From: Hyphomicrobiales bacterium
GTDB lineage: Bacteria; Pseudomonadota; Alphaproteobacteria; Rhizobiales; Xanthobacteraceae
DNA length: 48,067 bases
Direction: 5' to 3'
Assembly: GCA_003140315.1 (NCBI GenBank)
Contig: PLJS01000205.1
Coordinates: 1-48,067 of the forward strand
Shown here: in pieces, positions 9,180 to 18,724 of the stretch
Layout: each line of letters begins with the position of its first letter
How positions within the stretch are numbered: position 1 is the first letter of the stretch
The notes under the pieces: model-generated
Seen by the model: the letters and a program-made list of their open reading frames with translations, nothing else
Told to the model about the DNA's origin: nothing
Database searches by the model: none
Program-made: the position numbers and the translations under genes

Positions 9180-10595
9180 TCATCCGTCTTGTCGTGCGAT
9201 CCGCGCAGGGCCGCGCGTGCGGCTACCCGCAACGGCGATACCGGCCACGAGTTCCGTTAACGAATCGATTGCCGTAATGGCAAATCCCGCATCCGGCCCG
9301 GTTTCGCCGTGCGCGGTCTCCGGCGCGAAGGCGCGGGTGAAGCCGAGCTTGGCGGCTTCCTTCAGCCGCGCGGCGGCCTGCGCCACCGGCCGGATCGCGC
9401 CCGACAGTGACACCTCGCCGAAATAGACCGCCTCGCGCGGCAGCGATGCACCCGCGAGCGAAGAGACGAGCGCGGCCGCGGCCGCAAGGTCTGCGGCGGG
9501 TTCCTGGATGCGCAGCCCGCCCGCGACGTTGAGATAGACGTCGTGCCCGCCGAGCTTGATGCCGCAATGCGCTTCCAGCACGGCAAGCACCATCGAGAGG
9601 CGGCTCTGATCCCATCCGACCACCGCGCGCCGCGGCGTTCCGAGCGAGGTCGGCGCGACCAGCGCCTGAATCTCGACCAGCAGCGGGCGCGTTCCCTCGA
9701 TCCCGGCGAACACGGCGGTGCCGGGGCTGCCGAGATCGCGTTCGGAAATGAATAGTTCGGACGGGTTCGGCACCTCTTTCAGGCCCGCGCCGGTCATCTC
9801 GAACACCCCGATCTCGTCGGTCGGGCCGAAGCGGTTCTTCACGGCGCGCAGGATGCGAAATTGATGCGCGCCGTCGCCCTCGAACGAAAGCACCGCGTCG
9901 ACCATGTGCTCGACGACGCGCGGGCCCGCGATCTGCCCGTCCTTGGTGACGTGGCCGACCAGGATCGCGGCCGCGCCGGAGCGCTTGGCGAACCGGATCA
10001 GTGCCTGCGCCGAGGCGCGCACTTGCGTCACGGTGCCGGGCGCGGACTCGACCGCGTCGGTCCACATGGTCTGGATGGAATCGATAATGACGAGGCGGGG
10101 AGTCTTGCCTTCCGAAAGGGTTGCGATGATGTCTTCCACCGCGGTCTCGGCCGCAAGCTCGACCGCAGCGTCGGTGAGGCCGAGCCGTTCCGCGCGCAAC
10201 CGCACTTGTGCGACTGCCTCTTCGCCCGAGACATAGACCGCGCGATGGCCCGTGCGCGCGAGCGCGGCGGCGGCCTGGATCAGGAGCGTCGACTTGCCGA
10301 TGCCGGGATCGCCCGCCATCAGCAGCACCGAGCCGCGTACGAAGCCGCCGCCCGTGACGCGATCAAGCTCCGGCAGGCCCGAGGGCAGGCGAGGGGCCTC
10401 GTGCGCCTGTCCGGCAAGCGGCTCGAGCGCGAAGACGCGGCCCTTGCGCGGCGCGCGGCCGGGCATGCGCGGCTGCGTCGCCGCCCCTTCCTCGGCTATC
10501 GTGTTCCATTCGCTGCAGGAATCGCACTTGCCCTGCCAGCGGCCATACACGGCACCGCAGTTCTGGCAGATGAAGGAGGGGATGTTCTTGGCCAT
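9180..10595 (-). CDS. radA: DNA repair protein RadA
   Basis: MAKNIPSFICQNCGAVYGRWQGKCDSCSEWNTI zinc motif, Walker A GDPGIGKSTLL, KNRFG motif, Lon-like C-terminus. Confidence 0.96.
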   Translation of the reverse strand: MAKNIPSFICQNCGAVYGRWQGKCDSCSEWNTIAEEGAATQPRMPGRAPRKGRVFALEPLAGQAHEAPRLPSGLPELDRVTGGGFVRGSVLLMAGDPGIGKSTLLIQAAAALARTGHRAVYVSGEEAVAQVRLRAERLGLTDAAVELAAETAVEDIIATLSEGKTPRLVIIDSIQTMWTDAVESAPGTVTQVRASAQALIRFAKRSGAAAILVGHVTKDGQIAGPRVVEHMVDAVLSFEGDGAHQFRILRAVKNRFGPTDEIGVFEMTGAGLKEVPNPSELFISERDLGSPGTAVFAGIEGTRPLLVEIQALVAPTSLGTPRRAVVGWDQSRLSMVLAVLEAHCGIKLGGHDVYLNVAGGLRIQEPAADLAAAAALVSSLAGASLPREAVYFGEVSLSGAIRPVAQAAARLKEAAKLGFTRAFAPETAHGETGPDAGFAITAIDSLTELVAGIAVAGSRTRGPARIARQDG

Positions 10596-10662
10596 CACCG
10601 AGGCGCGCTGGAGGTGCCGCGTCTCGCCATGCGGCCTGATCTGGAAGGTATCAGAACGACTA

Positions 10663-10677
10663 GAACAATACAAGAAC
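10663..10677 (-). promoter_or_regulatory. Putative LexA (SOS) box GAAC-N7-GAAC
   Basis: + strand gaacaatacaagaac, an exact GAAC-N7-GAAC direct repeat 68 nt upstream of the radA ATG in the alr-radA intergenic region. Confidence 0.5.
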
Positions 10678-10696
10678 AAACAGCGTTGCGTGTGAC

Positions 10697-11815
10697 TTAA
10701 GACGTGTAAATCCGCCGGTATCGCCGCCCGAGGCTCGTGAGCACTTCATAACCGATCGTGCCTTCGCGCTTGGCAAGATCATCGACGCCAATTCCCTCGC
10801 CGATCAGCGTGACGAGATCGCTGCGCCGGATTTCGCTGGTGGGAACGTCAGTTACGTCGAGCGCGATCAGGTCCATAGATATCCGGCCCGCGAACGGGCA
10901 GCGCTGACCGGCGACGATCGCTTCGGCACCGGCATGCGCGTCCGTCGCGCTCGCGGCGCGCATCAAGCCGTCCGCGTAACCCGCTGAGATGATGGCGATA
11001 TGGCTTGGCCGTCGCGCGGTCCATGTCGCGCCGTAGCCGACCGTTTCTCCGGTCGCCACGTCGCGTGTCTGGACGATGCGGGCGTCGAGGCGCACGACCG
11101 GCCGCATTGGGTTCGGACGCCCCGGCGTCGGGTTCGCGCCGTAAAGCGCGACACCTGGGCGGACGAGGTCGTGATGCGCCTCGGCGCCTAAGAAAATGCC
11201 CGAGGAATTCGCGATTGATCCTGGGATTTGTGGGAAAAGCGCACGAATTTTGCGAAATCGCGCCATTTGTCGCGAATTGAGCGGATGCTCTTCCTCGGCG
11301 CAGGCGAAATGGCTCATCACCAGCGCTATCCCCGGCTGCGCGCCGAGACTTGCCGCGAGGTCAGCGGTCTCGTCGAGCGCGAAGCCCAGCCGGTTCATCC
11401 CGGTGTCGACATGCAGCGCGGCGGCGCCGGCCCAGCCGGTCGAGACCTGATAGGCATTCCACTCGTCGAGCTCGGCGCGGCTGCCGATCACCGGGCGCAG
11501 GCTCTCCTTGGCGTAAGCGGGAGCCGTGCCGGGTAACAAGCCGTTGAGCACATACACCGTCGTGTCGGCCGCGATAGCGCGCACGCGCCGCGCCTCGGCG
11601 AGGTTGGCGACGAAGAACGTGCAACATCCGGCCGCCGCGAGCGCGCCCGTGACTTCATCGATGCCGCAGCCATAGCCGTCGGCCTTGACCACGGCCGCGC
11701 CTTCGGCGGGCGCCGCGCGCGCGCGCAACGCGCGCCAGTTCGCGACGATCGCCGCAAGATCGATCGTGAGGATACCGCCGGCTTCAGTTTCGGCCGGCCC
11801 CGACTCTGTCGCCAT
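10697..11815 (-). CDS. alr: Alanine racemase
   Basis: PLP-Lys motif AAVVKADGYGCG; HVDTGMNRLGF; GRISMDLIALDVTD. Confidence 0.95.
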   Translation of the reverse strand: MATESGPAETEAGGILTIDLAAIVANWRALRARAAPAEGAAVVKADGYGCGIDEVTGALAAAGCCTFFVANLAEARRVRAIAADTTVYVLNGLLPGTAPAYAKESLRPVIGSRAELDEWNAYQVSTGWAGAAALHVDTGMNRLGFALDETADLAASLGAQPGIALVMSHFACAEEEHPLNSRQMARFRKIRALFPQIPGSIANSSGIFLGAEAHHDLVRPGVALYGANPTPGRPNPMRPVVRLDARIVQTRDVATGETVGYGATWTARRPSHIAIISAGYADGLMRAASATDAHAGAEAIVAGQRCPFAGRISMDLIALDVTDVPTSEIRRSDLVTLIGEGIGVDDLAKREGTIGYEVLTSLGRRYRRIYTS

Positions 11816-11879
11816 GCCGCATCATCCGCCGCGCAGGCGTGGGGGACAAGCCGCGCCGGTCGTTCGCGGCAAGGTGCCG

Positions 11880-12341
11880 CTAGTTCTTGAGCGCCGAGAG
11901 TTGATCGGTGTCGTAGCGCCGTCGCAATTCCGCGATGACGCCGGCGTCCGGGATGCCGCCGGCTGCAACTATCTTTGCGAGCTCTTCGAAATAGTGCTCG
12001 TGGCCGGGCGGCGACACGGTCATCAGCATCCTTGCCGGCTTGCCGCTCGAATTGCCGATGTTATGAGGCATGCCCGGCGGAATGAACAGGTACGTTCCGG
12101 GCGTGGCGCGAACGCGTTGCTCGCCTACCTGCCAGTCGCATTCGCCTTCCAGCACATAGAAGGTCTCTTCCTGCACGCGGTGCACGTGGAGGCCGGTGGA
12201 GAAGCCGGACGGCAGCGTCCAGTCGAACATCGAGGTGTGCTTCGTGTCCGCTCCGGTCAAAAGGAAGACCATCGGCTGTCCGGCCAATGTGACGCCATGA
12301 CCTTCGGCCGGCATGCGAATGACTGCTTTCGCGCTCATCAT
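11880..12341 (-). CDS. Cupin domain-containing protein
   Basis: GLHVHRVQEETFYVLEGECDWQVGEQRVRATPGTYLFIPPGMPHNIGN cupin motifs; divergent from the wHTH regulator. Confidence 0.85.
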   Translation of the reverse strand: MMSAKAVIRMPAEGHGVTLAGQPMVFLLTGADTKHTSMFDWTLPSGFSTGLHVHRVQEETFYVLEGECDWQVGEQRVRATPGTYLFIPPGMPHNIGNSSGKPARMLMTVSPPGHEHYFEELAKIVAAGGIPDAGVIAELRRRYDTDQLSALKN

Positions 12342-12447
12342 GTCCTCCATGGGCGGCGCTTCGGGATGTGCCGCGACCACGGCAATGTGCGCGCGAAGCG
12401 CCGGGAGGTCGTGAATCGGTTCTGAAAATGATGCAAAATGTTCTTGA

Positions 12448-14007
12448 ATGGATGGCACTCGGCCGATGGCGAGAATTCGAGAATTTGGCCCGTTCCGCCT
12501 CGACGCGGATGCGGCGATCCTATTTCGCGGCGCCGAGCCGACCGCGCTCGGCCGGCGAGCGGTGGCGTTGCTGCGGCTGCTGCTGGAGCGCGCCGGAGAG
12601 CCGGTTTCCAAGGATGCCCTGATTGCGGCCGCGTGGCCCGGACTTGCGATCGAGGACAGCAACCTGGCGGTTCAGATCGCGTCGCTGCGCCGAACGTTTG
12701 AAGAGCAAACCGGCGGGGCGGGTTGGATCGAGACGCTCCCGCGCCGTGGCTATCGCTATGTCGGCCCGGCGGTCGCAACCGTGAATTCCGCCGAGCCCAA
12801 GGCGCCGCCGCTTGCCTTGCCCGGCAAGCCGTCGGTCGCGGTGCTTGCTTTTTCAAATCTGAGCGGGGACGCCGAGCAAGAGTATTTCGCTGACGGTGTC
12901 GTCGACGACATCATCACCAGCCTTTCGCGCATCAAGTGGCTGTTCGTGATCGCGCGCAATTCTACTTTTACTTACAAGGGCCGGGCCGTGGACGTGAAGC
13001 AGGTCGGCCGCGAATTGGGCGTGCGCTATGTGCTGGAAGGCAGCGTGCGCAAGGTCGCAGACCGCGTGCGCGTCACCGCGCAGCTCATCGATGTCGCGAC
13101 CGGCGCGCATGTCTGGGCCGAACGCTACGACCGCAAGTTCGACGATATCTTCGCGTTGCAGGATGAGATCACGCTCTCGATCGTCGGCGCGATCGAGCCG
13201 GGCCTGCGCCAGGCCGAGGTCGAACGCGTCACGCGTAAATGCCCCGAACACCTCGACGCCTACGATCTCGCCTTGCAGGCGCTTCCCGATGTCTATGCCG
13301 TGATGCCGGCGAGCGTCAGAAGAGCGCTCTTGCTCCTCGATCGTGCGCTTGCGATCGAGCCGAATTATGCGGCGGCGCATGGCTACGCCGCGATGTGCCA
13401 TCATTGCCTCTTTCTCAGAGGCGGATTGCAGGAAGAAAACCGCGCCGCATCGATCGGTCACGCGCAAGCGGCGATTTCATGCGGCCGCGACGATTCGGTT
13501 GCGCTCACCCTCGCCGGCTTCTCCATGGGGATGGACGGCCACGATCGTGCCGCTGCTTTCGCGGCCTTCGAGGCGGCGCTCGCGCTCAGTCCTTCATTGG
13601 CACTGACCTATATTCTGGGTGCCGCGATTCTGTCCTGGGCCGGGGAGGCCGAGCGCACGATCGAATGGGCCGAACGCGCGCTGCGCCTCAGCCCGTTCGA
13701 TCCGTGGAAATTCATCGCCTATCGGGCGCTGGCGCTCGCGCACTTCCTGCGCGGCCGCTATGAGGCAGCCGCGGAGGCCGGACTGAGAGCGGTGCAGTTC
13801 AATCCCGGATTCGGGAGTTCACACATGCTGCTCGCGGCATCGCTCGCGAAGCTCGGGCGCCACGACGAAGCGAACGCCGCCGTGGCGCGTCTCATGGCGC
13901 GGGAGCCTGGGTTTCATCTCACGGGTCAATTCGCCGGCGTAAACTGTGCGCCGGCGCTTGCGGCGTCGCTGCGCGAGGCGCTGCGCCCGACCGGGCTGCC
14001 GGAGTGA
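12448..14007 (+). CDS. Winged-helix (Trans_reg_C) + TolB-like N-domain + TPR regulator
   Basis: REFGPFRLDADAAILFRGAEPTALGRRAVALLRLLLERAGEPVSKDALIAAAWPG...GYRYVGP (OmpR-type wHTH), then SVAVLAFSNLSGDAEQEYFADGVVDDIITSLSRI and TPR-like repeats. Internal ATG 12466 is an alternative start. Confidence 0.88.
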   Translation: MDGTRPMARIREFGPFRLDADAAILFRGAEPTALGRRAVALLRLLLERAGEPVSKDALIAAAWPGLAIEDSNLAVQIASLRRTFEEQTGGAGWIETLPRRGYRYVGPAVATVNSAEPKAPPLALPGKPSVAVLAFSNLSGDAEQEYFADGVVDDIITSLSRIKWLFVIARNSTFTYKGRAVDVKQVGRELGVRYVLEGSVRKVADRVRVTAQLIDVATGAHVWAERYDRKFDDIFALQDEITLSIVGAIEPGLRQAEVERVTRKCPEHLDAYDLALQALPDVYAVMPASVRRALLLLDRALAIEPNYAAAHGYAAMCHHCLFLRGGLQEENRAASIGHAQAAISCGRDDSVALTLAGFSMGMDGHDRAAAFAAFEAALALSPSLALTYILGAAILSWAGEAERTIEWAERALRLSPFDPWKFIAYRALALAHFLRGRYEAAAEAGLRAVQFNPGFGSSHMLLAASLAKLGRHDEANAAVARLMAREPGFHLTGQFAGVNCAPALAASLREALRPTGLPE

Positions 14008-14054
14008 TGTTTTGAGCAGCGCCCCGGTCAGGGCACAGCGCATAAGCCACGCGC

Positions 14055-14160
14055 TCCACCTCCCCCTGAAAGGAGGAGGTCGCCGAGCGAAAGCGAGGCG
14101 GGTGGGGGTCTTCTGTGCGTTTGACCCCCACCCCAACCCTCCCCCTTTCAGGGGGAGGGA
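14055..14160. repeat. Intergenic nested inverted repeat between convergent genes
   Basis: Outer arms ccccctgaaag (14062-14072)/ctttcaggggg (14145-14155); inner arms gggtgggggtc (14100-14110)/gacccccaccc (14123-14133). Confidence 0.8.
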
Positions 14161-14205
14161 GCGCACCGCATTCGTGGCAACGCTTCGATGCAAGACGATC
14201 CCGCG

Positions 14206-15699
14206 CTAAATCCGCTCCGGCAACCGGCTCGAATCCGCCAGGTTGGAGAAGCGCGTGACGTTGGCCTCGAACTGGAGCTGCACCGTGCCGGTCGGGCCGT
14301 GGCGCTGCTTGCCGATGATCAGCTCGGCCTTGCCGTGGACCGCTTCCATCTCGGTCAGCCACTTGAAATGCTCTTCGGAGCCCGCGCGGGGTTCTTTATT
14401 CTTCAGATAATATTCCTCGCGGAACACGAACAGCACAACGTCGGCGTCCTGCTCGATCGAGCCGGATTCGCGCAAGTCCGAGAGTTGCGGCCGCTTGTCG
14501 TCGCGGTTTTCCACCTGGCGCGAGAGCTGCGACAGCGCGAGGATTGGAACGTTCAGGTCCTTGGCGAGCGCCTTCAGGCCCGTGGTGATCTCGGTCACCT
14601 CCTGCACGCGCCCCTCCTGCGCGCGCCGCAACGAGCCTTGCAGCAACTGGATGTAGTCGACCACGATCAGGTCGAGCCCGCGTTGGCGCTTCAAGCGTCG
14701 CGCGCGCGCGGCGAGCTGCGCGATCGAGAGCCCGCCGGTTTCGTCGATGTAGAGCGGGATCGTCTCCATCTCGCGCGCGACCGCGGCGATGCGGTCGAAG
14801 TCGGCCGGATCGATCTCGCCGCGGCGGATGCGGTAGGAGGGGACTTCGGTCTGCTCGGAGATGATACGGGTCGCGAGCTGCTCGGCCGACATTTCGAGCG
14901 AGAAGAAACCCACGATGCCGCCGTTGATCGATTCGGTGCGGCCGTCGGGGCGCACCTCGCCCTCCCAGGCCTTGGCGATGTTGTAGGCGATGTTGGTCGC
15001 GAGCGCGGTCTTGCCCATGCCCGGCCGTCCGGCGAGGATCACGAGATCGGAAGACTGCAGGCCGCCCATCATGCGGTCGACGTCGGCGATGCCCGTGGCG
15101 AGCCCGGACAGCTTGCCGTCGCGCTGGTAGGCGCGCGCCGCCATTTCGACCGCGGTGGTGAGCGCGCTCGCGAAGCGTTGGAACCCGCCGCCATAGCGCC
15201 CGATCTCGGCCAGTTCATAGAGGCGGCGCTCGGCGTCCTCGATCTGATCGCGCGGCGCCAGATCGACCGGCGCGTCGTAGGCGACGTTGACCATGTCCTG
15301 GCCGATCAGGATCAGAGAACGGCGCGTCGCGAGATCGTAGATCGTGCGGCCGTAGTCCTCGGCATTGATGACGGTCGTCGCTTCCGCCGCGAGGCGCGCG
15401 AGATATTGGCTCGCCGTCAGTCCCGCGACCTCGAAGTCGGGCGGCAGGAAGGTTTTCAGCGTCACCGGGCTTGCGACCTTGCCGGCACGGATCAGGCTAC
15501 CGGCAAGCTCGATGATCTTCTGATGGATCGGCTCGAAGAAATGCTCCGGCAACAAGAAATCGGAAACGCGATAGAACGCTTCGTTGTTGACCAGCACGGC
15601 GCCCAACAGCGCCTGCTCCGCTTCGATATTGTGCGGCGCAGCGCGAAACAGCGCAGGGCTCTCTGGCGCGGACTTGCGCGCGGTCTGATCGATTGCCAT
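14206..15699 (-). CDS. dnaB: Replicative DNA helicase
   Basis: PHNIEAEQALLGAVL N-terminus; Walker A GRPGMGKTALATNIA; DLIVVDYIQLL; ALSQLSRQVE. Confidence 0.97.
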   Translation of the reverse strand: MAIDQTARKSAPESPALFRAAPHNIEAEQALLGAVLVNNEAFYRVSDFLLPEHFFEPIHQKIIELAGSLIRAGKVASPVTLKTFLPPDFEVAGLTASQYLARLAAEATTVINAEDYGRTIYDLATRRSLILIGQDMVNVAYDAPVDLAPRDQIEDAERRLYELAEIGRYGGGFQRFASALTTAVEMAARAYQRDGKLSGLATGIADVDRMMGGLQSSDLVILAGRPGMGKTALATNIAYNIAKAWEGEVRPDGRTESINGGIVGFFSLEMSAEQLATRIISEQTEVPSYRIRRGEIDPADFDRIAAVAREMETIPLYIDETGGLSIAQLAARARRLKRQRGLDLIVVDYIQLLQGSLRRAQEGRVQEVTEITTGLKALAKDLNVPILALSQLSRQVENRDDKRPQLSDLRESGSIEQDADVVLFVFREEYYLKNKEPRAGSEEHFKWLTEMEAVHGKAELIIGKQRHGPTGTVQLQFEANVTRFSNLADSSRLPERI

Positions 15700-15883
15700 G
15701 AACGAGATGCCGGACTGATACGAAATCGACTCGGGTCTTAGCATCGCTGAACGAATCTGACGATCAACGGAAGCGCGGATCACCACTGTCCCCGTTGCTC
15801 ACCGCGAATCATTTTCATTCGACATTGAGCGGAATTGGTCTTGACGGATTTATGTCCGCGTCGCGGACAAGATCGGCTGCGAT

Positions 15884-17140
15884 CTACTCGCCGGCGAGAC
15901 GCAACGGCGGGCGGCTGCCGCTTTCGAGGGAGCGCAGCCGGGATTCCTCGGGCCCGATGTAATCGCGTGTGATCGGAACCACATCCTGCCGTTTGGTCAA
16001 CTGAAGCTGGAACACCATCATGCCCTGCTCGCGGAACGTCATCTCCGAAGAAGCGAGATAGAATTCCCACATGCGCACGAAGCGTGCGTCGTAGAGTCTC
16101 TCGACTTCCTCGCGATGCGCGAGGAAACGCTCGCGCCAGTTCTTCAGCGTCTCGGCGTAATGCAGGCGCAGGATCTCGATGTCGGTGACGAGGAACCCGG
16201 AGCGCTCGACCGCGGGCAGGACTTCCGACAGCGCCGGGATGTAGCCGCCGGGGAAGATGTATTTCGCGATCCACGGATTGGTGATGCCGGGACCTTCCGA
16301 GCGGCCGATGGAATGCAGCAGCATCACGCCGTCGTCGGCGAGCAGTTCCGCGGCCTTGCGGAAGAACACATCGTAGAAGCCGACGCCGACATGCTCGAAC
16401 ATTCCGACCGAGACGATCCTGTCGAAGTGCTCGTTGATGTCGCGATAATCCTGCAAGCGGAACTCGACGCGATCCGCGAGACCTTTCTCTTCGGCGCGCT
16501 GGGTGGAGAGCGCAAGCTGCTCTTTGGAAAGCGTGACGCCGGTTACGCGCGCTCCGGCGAGTTCGGCGAGATAGAGCCCGAGCCCGCCCCAGCCGGAACC
16601 GATGTCGAGCACGCGCGCGTCCGGCGTGACCAGCAGCTTCGCCGTGACATGCCGGCGCTTGGCGAGCTGCGCGTCATCGAGCGACTGATCCGGATGCTCG
16701 AAGTAGGCGCAGCTATATTGCCGGTCGGCGTCGAGGAAGAGCGAATAGAGCCTGCCGTCGAGATCGTAATGATGCGCGACGTTGCGGCGCGACCGCGTGC
16801 GCGCGTTGAACTGCGCGAGGCGCCGGCCGAGATAGCGCAGCAACCATCGCAGGCGTCCCCAGCGCGGCGGCTTGCCGGAATGGTCCTGCGACAGCGCGAG
16901 CGCGAGCAGCTCCGTGATCGAGCCCTGCTCGATCACAAGAGTCCCGTTCATGTAGGTTTCGCCGAGCGCGAGTTCCGGATCGAGCAGCATCGCGCGCTGT
17001 GCCGCAGGTGTCATGAAGCGAACGGCGATCGGTGTTCCGGTGCCGTCGCCGAGCATGAAGGTCGTTCCGTGGGCCGTCGCGACGCGCAACATCCCTTGCC
17101 GGAAGAACGACTGCAAGACCGTCCGTAGCACCCATTCCAT
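15884..17140 (-). CDS. cfa: Cyclopropane-fatty-acyl-phospholipid synthase family protein
   Basis: YDLDGRLYSLFLDADRQYSCAYFEHPDQSLDDAQ; VLDIGSGWGGLGLYLAE; SVGMFEHVG. Confidence 0.92.
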   Translation of the reverse strand: MEWVLRTVLQSFFRQGMLRVATAHGTTFMLGDGTGTPIAVRFMTPAAQRAMLLDPELALGETYMNGTLVIEQGSITELLALALSQDHSGKPPRWGRLRWLLRYLGRRLAQFNARTRSRRNVAHHYDLDGRLYSLFLDADRQYSCAYFEHPDQSLDDAQLAKRRHVTAKLLVTPDARVLDIGSGWGGLGLYLAELAGARVTGVTLSKEQLALSTQRAEEKGLADRVEFRLQDYRDINEHFDRIVSVGMFEHVGVGFYDVFFRKAAELLADDGVMLLHSIGRSEGPGITNPWIAKYIFPGGYIPALSEVLPAVERSGFLVTDIEILRLHYAETLKNWRERFLAHREEVERLYDARFVRMWEFYLASSEMTFREQGMMVFQLQLTKRQDVVPITRDYIGPEESRLRSLESGSRPPLRLAGE

Positions 17141-17418
17141 GGGCCGCCCCAAGCACACATACGTCCGCCTGGTCCATCGTCGGGCGGCAGGGCAAAAGAA
17201 GCGACACCGCGCGCTCGGCAGGACCGCCGGCTCGCTTCCACCCCTCAAAACCCCAGGCAGTCGCGTCCGGATAACACCATTAAAACAAAGTCATTCATTA
17301 TCGGCAACACCCATGCGCGGTCCGGCTGCATTTTCGGCTGGCACGGCCGCGGGAATGCGCTAAAGGACGGCAGGGCCGATCGGCGGATTGGCCCCCGGCG
17401 TGACGCAGGAGGTTTGGG

Positions 17419-18108
17419 GTGGCCGGCTTTGGACGGATCGTATTGATTGGCGCGACCATCGCGGCCGGGCTCGGCACCGCGATCGTGCGCGCGCAAACCG
17501 TTCTGGAAGACCCCAAGAACTCGGCGAAGATCTTCGCCGGCACCTGCTCGGGCTGCCACAAGAGCCCGGCGGGTCTTGCCAAGCGCGGCGGCACGGCCGC
17601 ATTCCTGCGCGAGCACTACACGACCGGGCCGGAGATGAGCAGCGCGATGGCGGCTTATCTGGCGTCCGCCGGGAACGGGCCGCCTCCCAGCGCCACCAAG
17701 AAGAACGAAAAGCAGAAGGAAGCGGCCGCGCCGACCGCGACCAAGACCAATCCCGGGCAGAAGCAGATATCCACCGGGCCGACCGAGACAGGGCCCGAGG
17801 GTACCCGGCCGTCCCTGCGCGGCAAGCAGCAGAAGAACGCCAAGGGGCCGCCGAATGAGCCGGCTCAGGCCACCCCGCCGAACCGTGTGGCGGCGCGCCC
17901 GGCCGAGCCGACCCCGCTGCCGCCGGAGCGTCCGGCGCCGCCCCAACAGCCCGCGTCCGCGGCGCTCAGCACCAGTCCGGTGGCCAACCCGCAGCCCGAG
18001 CCTGCGGCACCGGCGGTCACGCTCGACCTGCCGCTGCCGCCATTCCCGAGCGAGCCGCCCGCCGACCTGCGTCAGCCCTCGGCTTTCTCCTCCGCGCCGC
18101 TGCCCTGA
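17419..18108 (+). CDS. c-type cytochrome-like protein with Pro/Ala-rich C-terminal tail
   Basis: GTG start; N-terminal signal-like segment; single haem motif [15 protein letters not shown]; long Pro-rich tail. Confidence 0.75.
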   Translation: MAGFGRIVLIGATIAAGLGTAIVRAQTVLEDPKNSAKIFAGTCSGCHKSPAGLAKRGGTAAFLREHYTTGPEMSSAMAAYLASAGNGPPPSATKKNEKQKEAAAPTATKTNPGQKQISTGPTETGPEGTRPSLRGKQQKNAKGPPNEPAQATPPNRVAARPAEPTPLPPERPAPPQQPASAALSTSPVANPQPEPAAPAVTLDLPLPPFPSEPPADLRQPSAFSSAPLP

Positions 18109-18683
18109 TCGTCTTCCGGCTGTTCGGGCTTCTCGAACACGGCCGCGGCCGCTGCGGCGGCTGCCGCATCGTCGGCGTCCTCGCCTCCCTCGCGATGTTG
18201 CGTCACGTTCTCGCCGCGCGCCTGGCGTTCGGCCTCGTCGGCGTTGCGTGCCACGTTGATGGTGATCGACACCTCGACTTCCGGGTGAAGCGCGACCGGC
18301 ACCTTGTGTAGGCCGACCATCTTGATCGGCGCATCGAGCGCGATCTGGTTGCGGCTGACCGTGAATCCGCCGTCGCTCAGGAGCGTTGCGATGTCGCGGC
18401 CCGACACCGAGCCGTAGAGTTGGCCGGTGTCAGACGCCTGCCGCGTCACGATGAAGCTCTTTCCGTCGAGCTTCTTGCCGATGCCTTCGGCCTCGCCCTT
18501 GGCCTCGAGATTGGTCGCCTCGAGTTGCGTCTTCATGCCCTCGAAGCGGCCCTTGTTCTCCTTGGTGGCGCGCAGCGCCTTGCCTTTCGGCAGCAGGAAA
18601 TTGCGTGCGAACCCGTCCTTGACGCGCACGACATCGCCCATCTGGCCGAACTTGGCGACGCGTTCGAGCAGAATGACTTCCAT
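18072..18683 (-). CDS. rplI: 50S ribosomal protein L9
   Basis: [40 protein letters not shown]; acidic/Ala-rich C-terminal extension. Confidence 0.97.
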   Translation of the reverse strand: MEVILLERVAKFGQMGDVVRVKDGFARNFLLPKGKALRATKENKGRFEGMKTQLEATNLEAKGEAEGIGKKLDGKSFIVTRQASDTGQLYGSVSGRDIATLLSDGGFTVSRNQIALDAPIKMVGLHKVPVALHPEVEVSITINVARNADEAERQARGENVTQHREGGEDADDAAAAAAAAAVFEKPEQPEDDQGSGAEEKAEG

Positions 18684-18724
18684 CTTGGTTTCTCCGTGGT
18701 TGGATTGGGTTGAATGAAATTCCG

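Noticed and set aside
14188-15741. 517-aa + strand ORF opposite dnaB
   Set aside because: Arg/Asp/His/Gly-rich antisense shadow of a conserved dnaB gene; typical of high-GC codon bias.
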